A stretch of DNA of 10,009 nt, taken from assembly GCA_007119305.1 (NCBI GenBank), contig SKPY01000107.1:1-10009 (forward strand), written 5' to 3'. The notes beneath the pieces were generated by a model. That model worked only from the letters and a program-made list of their open reading frames with translations, was not told the origin of the DNA and did not search any database. This document shows, in pieces, positions 7,119-10,009 of the stretch. Origin of the DNA: Nitriliruptorales bacterium. GTDB taxonomy: Bacteria; Actinomycetota; Nitriliruptoria; Euzebyales; Egibacteraceae. A program made the translations under genes and the position numbers. Each line of letters begins with the position of its first letter. Position 1 is the first letter of the stretch.

Positions 7119-7772
7119 ATGGCTTCACGCGCTGGCCTGTGCTTCGCGGCCGTTCTCGTCCTGCTCGCCCTCGGGTGCCAGCCGGTCGAGCCGACCGATC
7201 TCGGCGACGACGACGCGCCGATCGGCGGGGAGGCCGCCACGGACCCCGTCGGCTCGCCCGACCAGGCGCTGCCCGCCACGCTCGACGAGCTGTTCACCGC
7301 GCTGCACTCCACGGCAGCACAGTGGCAGAACGCGCCGGTGGTGTCCGAGGTCCTGGTCAACCTCGACGGTGACGGCGCCTGGCGCGAGGCGTCGGTGACG
7401 TACCTGGCGCCCGACGCCGACCGGTTCCTCGTCGTGCAGCTGTCAGCCGAGGGGACGAGCCAGGAACAGCCCACCCTCGAGGGGCTGGAGCTATCGGCGG
7501 TGCCCGAGCCGGCACTCGCCGAGGTGCCGGACCCCGACGGGCTGCTCGACCCCTCCGCACTGATCGACGCCGCTGAGCCGACGCTCGACGAGTGTGGGGT
7601 GGGCGCGCCGCCGGGGACGGTGCTGTACGCCAGCGGGGCCCCCGCCGCGTGGGACGGCGAGCGCTGGACCGAGCCGCCGCAGTGGACCGCGACGGTCAGC
7701 TTCGAGGCGACGGCGGCGGTCGATGCCCGCAGCGGCGAGCCGACGCGGGCCGACCCCTGCATCGCGGACTGA
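7119..7772 (+). CDS. Putative secreted lipoprotein of unknown function
   Basis: A 217-residue protein with a lipoprotein signal: basic start (MASR), hydrophobic core CFAAVLVLLALG and a candidate lipid-carrying C20 (LALGC; -3 is Ala, slightly off consensus). An acidic, Gly/Pro-containing linker follows (about 21-55), then a small mixed domain. The last third has features faintly like a PepSY domain (a W-rich stretch WDGERWTEPPQWTATVSF leading to VDARSGEP at 201-208), which I treat as a hint only. C159 and C214 could form a disulfide after export. I do not recognise the family. ATG at 7119 is preferred over the upstream in-frame 6978, since it begins right at the signal peptide and has a -10 at leaderless distance. 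Divergent from the htrA-like gene, convergent with ccrA. The stop codon lies inside the first of three 31-bp repeats. Confidence 0.75.
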   Translation: MASRAGLCFAAVLVLLALGCQPVEPTDLGDDDAPIGGEAATDPVGSPDQALPATLDELFTALHSTAAQWQNAPVVSEVLVNLDGDGAWREASVTYLAPDADRFLVVQLSAEGTSQEQPTLEGLELSAVPEPALAEVPDPDGLLDPSALIDAAEPTLDECGVGAPPGTVLYASGAPAAWDGERWTEPPQWTATVSFEATAAVDARSGEPTRADPCIAD

Positions 7773-7840
7773 CGCACGGCCCGACCCCTGCCGCGCGGAC
7801 TGACGCCCGGGCCGACCCCTGCATCGCGGACTGACGCCCG
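7745..7840. repeat. Three 31-bp repeats carrying the lipoprotein stop codon
   Basis: CGACCCCTGC begins copies at 7751, 7782 and 7813, a constant 31-nt period. Each reads through GCGGACTGACGC, so TGA occurs at 7770-7772, 7801-7803 and 7832-7834. Because 31 is not a multiple of 3, those three stops fall in three different frames, each preceded by codons for DPC[I/R]AD. The middle copy has a small difference (CCGCGC for ATCGCG region). The array fills the gap to ccrA (stop at 7849). Confidence 0.92.
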
Positions 7841-7848
7841 CCGGCTGC

Positions 7849-9198
7849 TCAGGTCAGGCGCTTCCACGCCTCGATGTGGTGGGCGAGGCTCGCGCGCTTG
7901 TCGGGATCTGCGACGCCCTCGCCTTCCGCGCGCGCGTTGACGAGCACCCCGAGCTTGCCGGTGTGGGCGTTGGTGTGCATCGCCCACGCGCCCTCGGCGG
8001 CCTCCTCGAGCGCGTAGGTACGGGTGAGGATGGGGTGGATCATCCCGAGGTCGACGAGCCGGTTGGCCTCCCAGGCTTCCTTGTAGTTCGCGAAGTGGCT
8101 GGAGACGATGCGCTTCAGGTTCATCCACAGGTAGCGGTTGTCGTACTCGTGCAGGTAGCCCGAGGTCGACGCGCAGGTGACGATCGTGCCGCCCCGCTTC
8201 GCGACGAAGACGCTGGCGCCGAAGGTCTGGCGCCCGGGATGCTCGAAGACGATGTCGACGTCGACGCCGCCCGTCAGCTCCCGGATCCGCTTCCCGAACC
8301 GGCGCCACTCCGAGGGCTGCTGCTCGTCGCCGTCCCAGAACTCGAAACCCTCGGCCTTGCGGTCGATGATGCGCTCGACGCCGAGCGATGCGAGCAGGTC
8401 GGCCTTATCCCCGCTCGACACGACGCAGACCGGGATCCCGCCGCCGTTGCGGACGAGCTGCACCGCGTAGCCGCCGAGGCCGCCGGTGGCGCCCCAGACG
8501 AGGACGATGTCGCCCTGCTTCATGCCGGCGGCGTTGGGCGAGACGAGCATGCGGTAGCTCGTGGCGAGCGTGAGCGACAGGCTTGCCGCCTCCTCCCACG
8601 TGAGGTGGGTGGGCATCGGCATGAGCTGGTTGGCCTTCACCATGGCGAGCTCGGCCATCGCCCCGAAGTTCGTCTCGAAGCCCCAGATGCGCTGGCTCGC
8701 GTCGATCATCGAGTCGTCGTGGCCCTCGGGACCCTCCATGTCGACGTAGTTGCAGTGCACGGTGACGCGGTCACCGGGCTTCCACCGGGTGACGCCCGGC
8801 CCCGTGCGCACGACCACCCCCGCCGCGTCCGAGCCCACGATGTGATAGGGCAGGTCGTGGCGCCGGCCGAGGTCGCTCTCCTTGCCGAAGCGCTCGAGGA
8901 ACCGGAACGTCGACACGGGCTCGAAGATCGAGGTCCACACGGTGTTGAAGTTGAGCGCCGCGGCCATGGGTGCGATCAGGACCTCGGTCGGGCCCAGCGG
9001 CGGCGCCTCGACCTCGTCGACGCGCAGGGATTTGCGGGGATCCTTCTCCGCGCTGGACAGCCCGGCGAACATGTTCTCCTCGGACTTGCGCACCACAGCC
9101 GCACGGATGTGCTCGGGCAGCGGGGCAGCGGCGATGTCCTCGGGGGCGGCGCCGGGATCAAGGGCGGTGTCGACTAGGGTGCGCAACGCGCTGGTCAT
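7849..9198 (-). CDS. ccrA: Crotonyl-CoA carboxylase/reductase
   Basis: Catalyses NADPH-dependent reductive carboxylation of crotonyl-CoA to ethylmalonyl-CoA, for the ethylmalonyl-CoA pathway of acetate assimilation or as a polyketide extender unit; cytosolic MDR-superfamily enzyme. The 449-residue protein has full family length. N-terminal MSALRTLVD-like start, LNFNTVWTSIFEPVSTF with N85, WGFETNFG with F174-E175, and SSHFANYKEA with H368 correspond to the CO2-binding set described for the Kitasatospora enzyme (N81, F170, E171, H365), so carboxylation rather than simple enoyl reduction is likely. The NADPH loop is WGATGGLGGYAVQL (235-248). The insertion DGDEQQPSEWRRFGKRIRELTGG is typical. ATG at 9198 follows GGAGG by 7 nt. 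No other ethylmalonyl-CoA pathway gene (ecm, mcd, meaA-type mutase) is in the window, so the metabolic use is undecided. Convergent with the lipoprotein gene. Confidence 0.95.
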   Translation of the reverse strand: MTSALRTLVDTALDPGAAPEDIAAAPLPEHIRAAVVRKSEENMFAGLSSAEKDPRKSLRVDEVEAPPLGPTEVLIAPMAAALNFNTVWTSIFEPVSTFRFLERFGKESDLGRRHDLPYHIVGSDAAGVVVRTGPGVTRWKPGDRVTVHCNYVDMEGPEGHDDSMIDASQRIWGFETNFGAMAELAMVKANQLMPMPTHLTWEEAASLSLTLATSYRMLVSPNAAGMKQGDIVLVWGATGGLGGYAVQLVRNGGGIPVCVVSSGDKADLLASLGVERIIDRKAEGFEFWDGDEQQPSEWRRFGKRIRELTGGVDVDIVFEHPGRQTFGASVFVAKRGGTIVTCASTSGYLHEYDNRYLWMNLKRIVSSHFANYKEAWEANRLVDLGMIHPILTRTYALEEAAEGAWAMHTNAHTGKLGVLVNARAEGEGVADPDKRASLAHHIEAWKRLT

Positions 9199-9264
9199 GC
9201 GCCTGCCTCCTCGGTTCGTGGGAGCCGCAGCACGTCGCGCCGGACCTGCCGGCGGACGCTACGC

Positions 9265-9284
9265 ACCGAGGTTACCGAGCGGTA
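9265..9284. promoter_or_regulatory. Possible operator in the ccrA promoter region
   Basis: ACCGAG occurs at 9265-9270 and again at 9274-9279, and TACCG-AG-CGGTA (9273-9284) is a perfect 5+2+5 palindrome. On the minus strand it falls just upstream of the -10-like TAGCGT, around where a -35 would be, a suitable place for a repressor or activator. The regulator is unknown. Confidence 0.35.
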
Positions 9285-9453
9285 GGGGGCCGGGCAAAGC
9301 GGCGCGGTTCACCGGCGGAGACGCAGACGGCCCCGAGCCGCAGTCCCGTCCTCCCTTCCCCTTGGAGCACGGATCCGCGAACACCGGAGCCGAATGCGCT
9401 CGCAGACTGTAGGGCGGCCGCCGAGAGCCCGTCAACCAAGGCGTCCACGGCCC

Positions 9454-9530
9454 TGTGCACAGCCCTGTGGACAAGGCGCGGGCGACCAGCAGGTTCGCGG
9501 GCTGAGGCTGTGGACAACCACTGTGGACAA
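9454..9530. promoter_or_regulatory. Cluster of DnaA boxes
   Basis: TGTGGACAA, the complement of TTGTCCACA (the consensus DnaA box in high-GC actinomycetes such as Streptomyces), occurs exactly at 9466-9474, 9509-9517 and 9522-9530, all in the same orientation. TGTGCACAG at 9454-9462 and TGTGGATCC at 9599-9607 are degenerate relatives. The last two perfect boxes are spaced 13 nt start to start. No dnaA or dnaN is nearby, so this is more likely a DnaA-titrating, reactivating or regulatory site than a canonical oriC. Confidence 0.6.
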
Positions 9531-9659
9531 GACCGCCGTCGCACGCCACCGCCGGGTCCGGCGCGCACACTGACCAGCCAAAACACACGCCGCGTCGTTG
9601 TGGATCCGAGATTCTTCGCCGGGGGCGTGCGCGCTGCGGACGCGGTCGCGCGAGACCTG

Positions 9660-10009
9660 CTACGCGTCGCCGTCGTCGAGCTCGGCGGCGGCCATGCGCA
9701 CGAGCCAGCGGCTCGGCTCGGCGAGCTCGTCGCCGGTCGGCAGGAACGCCCGGTCGCGCCACACGCGGTCGAGGCCCTCCTGGCCGCGCGCGGCAAGCAC
9801 CGCGTCGCAGAACGCCTGTGCCTCGCGGATCGCCCCGGGGGTCAGGTCGAGGCCGACGAGCTGGGTGAGGAAGCGCTCCCCGGGCCCCTGCTCGGCACGG
9901 CGCCGCCGCAGCGCCTCCTCGATGCGGGGCAGCGCGGTCAGCTTGTCGCCCGCTGCTGCGCGCAGCACCGTGTCGGTCCAGGCGATCACGAACGACACGA
10001 GCGCCTGCA
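9660..10009 (-). CDS. Zinc-dependent metalloprotease (DUF2342/TIGR03624-like), C-terminal part
   Basis: Only the last 115 codons are in the window; the reading frame enters from the right edge and ends with TAG at complement 9660-9662. The visible part reads VIAWTDTVLRAAAG, then EEALRRRRAEQGPGERFLTQLVGLDLTPGAIREAQAFCDAV, then GQEGLDRVWRDRAFLPTGDELAEPSRWL. This order (RRRR..GP.E..F..LVGL...P..+REA, followed by G.EG.D..W....LPT..+L..P) matches the C-terminal end of the actinobacterial family annotated as zinc-dependent metalloprotease or, earlier, coenzyme F420 biosynthesis-associated protein. The catalytic HExxH would lie upstream, outside the window, so activity cannot be judged. The in-frame GTG at 9998 is not the true start; conserved sequence continues before it (QAL). 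Confidence 0.75.
   Translation of the reverse strand, partial: QALVSFVIAWTDTVLRAAAGDKLTALPRIEEALRRRRAEQGPGERFLTQLVGLDLTPGAIREAQAFCDAVLAARGQEGLDRVWRDRAFLPTGDELAEPSRWLVRMAAAELDDGDA

Larger units (their letters stand above)
9199..9659. other. 461-bp non-coding region upstream of ccrA
   Basis: No ORF here has convincing start, codon use or family resemblance on either strand; long minus-strand frames are shadows running from the metalloprotease gene. Near ccrA it holds a likely Shine-Dalgarno (complement 9206-9210), a TAGCGT -10-like hexamer (complement 9256-9261) and a short palindrome at 9273-9284. The centre and right hold a cluster of DnaA-type boxes (9454-9530). The rest shows nothing I can name. 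Confidence 0.7.

Noticed and set aside
6980..8308. Upstream extension of the htrA-like frame to 910 codons
   Set aside because: The extension runs antisense through the lipoprotein gene and into ccrA, with Ser/Arg-rich shadow composition; the ATG at 6979 has a Shine-Dalgarno.
7876..9177. 433-codon open frame on the + strand
   Set aside because: It lies exactly antisense to ccrA, whose family match is unambiguous; the translation is low-complexity and typical of a GC-rich shadow frame.
9199..9659. Chromosomal origin of replication
   Set aside because: Three perfect boxes are few for an actinomycete oriC, no clear AT-rich unwinding segment is seen, and neither dnaA nor dnaN flanks it; a DnaA-binding site of another type is the safer reading.
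9660..9998. Complete small gene starting at GTG 9998
   Set aside because: Conserved family sequence continues in frame past this codon to the window edge; it is the 3' end of a longer gene.

Overview
The window is a very GC-rich stretch of bacterial chromosome with the coding style of an actinomycete: strong G/C preference at third codon positions, GTG starts, and short -10 elements close to start codons. A mycothiol-ligase-like gene (mshC), an actinobacterial-type GroES paralogue with a TGLYL-like tail, a crotonyl-CoA carboxylase/reductase and the C-terminus of a DUF2342/TIGR03624-type zinc metalloprotease all point to Actinomycetota. I cannot name the genus; a deep-branching high-GC lineage is a guess.

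Layout. 137-1813 (+) encodes the ribosome-associated ABC-F protein EttA. It is followed by two hairpins that probably terminate both it and the convergent mshC (2071-3222, -). Upstream of mshC, on the same strand, is rnhB (3402-4058, -); the gap between them holds a duplicated motif. Divergent from rnhB is an SDR-family reductase (4146-4916, +). A GroES-like gene (5042-5371, -) lies downstream of, and on the same strand as, an HtrA-type membrane-anchored serine protease (5576-6979, -); three 28-bp tandem repeats sit between them. Divergent from the protease is a small unassigned lipoprotein (7119-7772, +). Its 3' end runs into three 31-bp repeats that supply the same stop codon in all three frames. 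It converges on ccrA (7849-9198, -). A 461-bp non-coding region carrying three perfect actinobacterial-type DnaA boxes follows, then the 3' end of a zinc metalloprotease gene (9660 to the window edge, -).

How the genes fit together. There is no single pathway operon. The contents are housekeeping: translation control (EttA), thiol redox (MshC), genome maintenance (RNase HII), protein quality control (GroES-like, HtrA and perhaps the metalloprotease), and carbon or acyl-CoA metabolism (Ccr, SDR). At least four genes look as if they are transcribed from promoters whose -10 hexamer lies 6-9 nt before the ATG, which suggests leaderless mRNAs.

I found no phage, IS element, CRISPR array, tRNA or rRNA, and no convincing new defence or biosynthetic system. 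The most interesting unexplained signals are the DnaA-box cluster, the frame-rotating stop repeat, and the recently duplicated 60-bp repeats in the protease's cytoplasmic tail.
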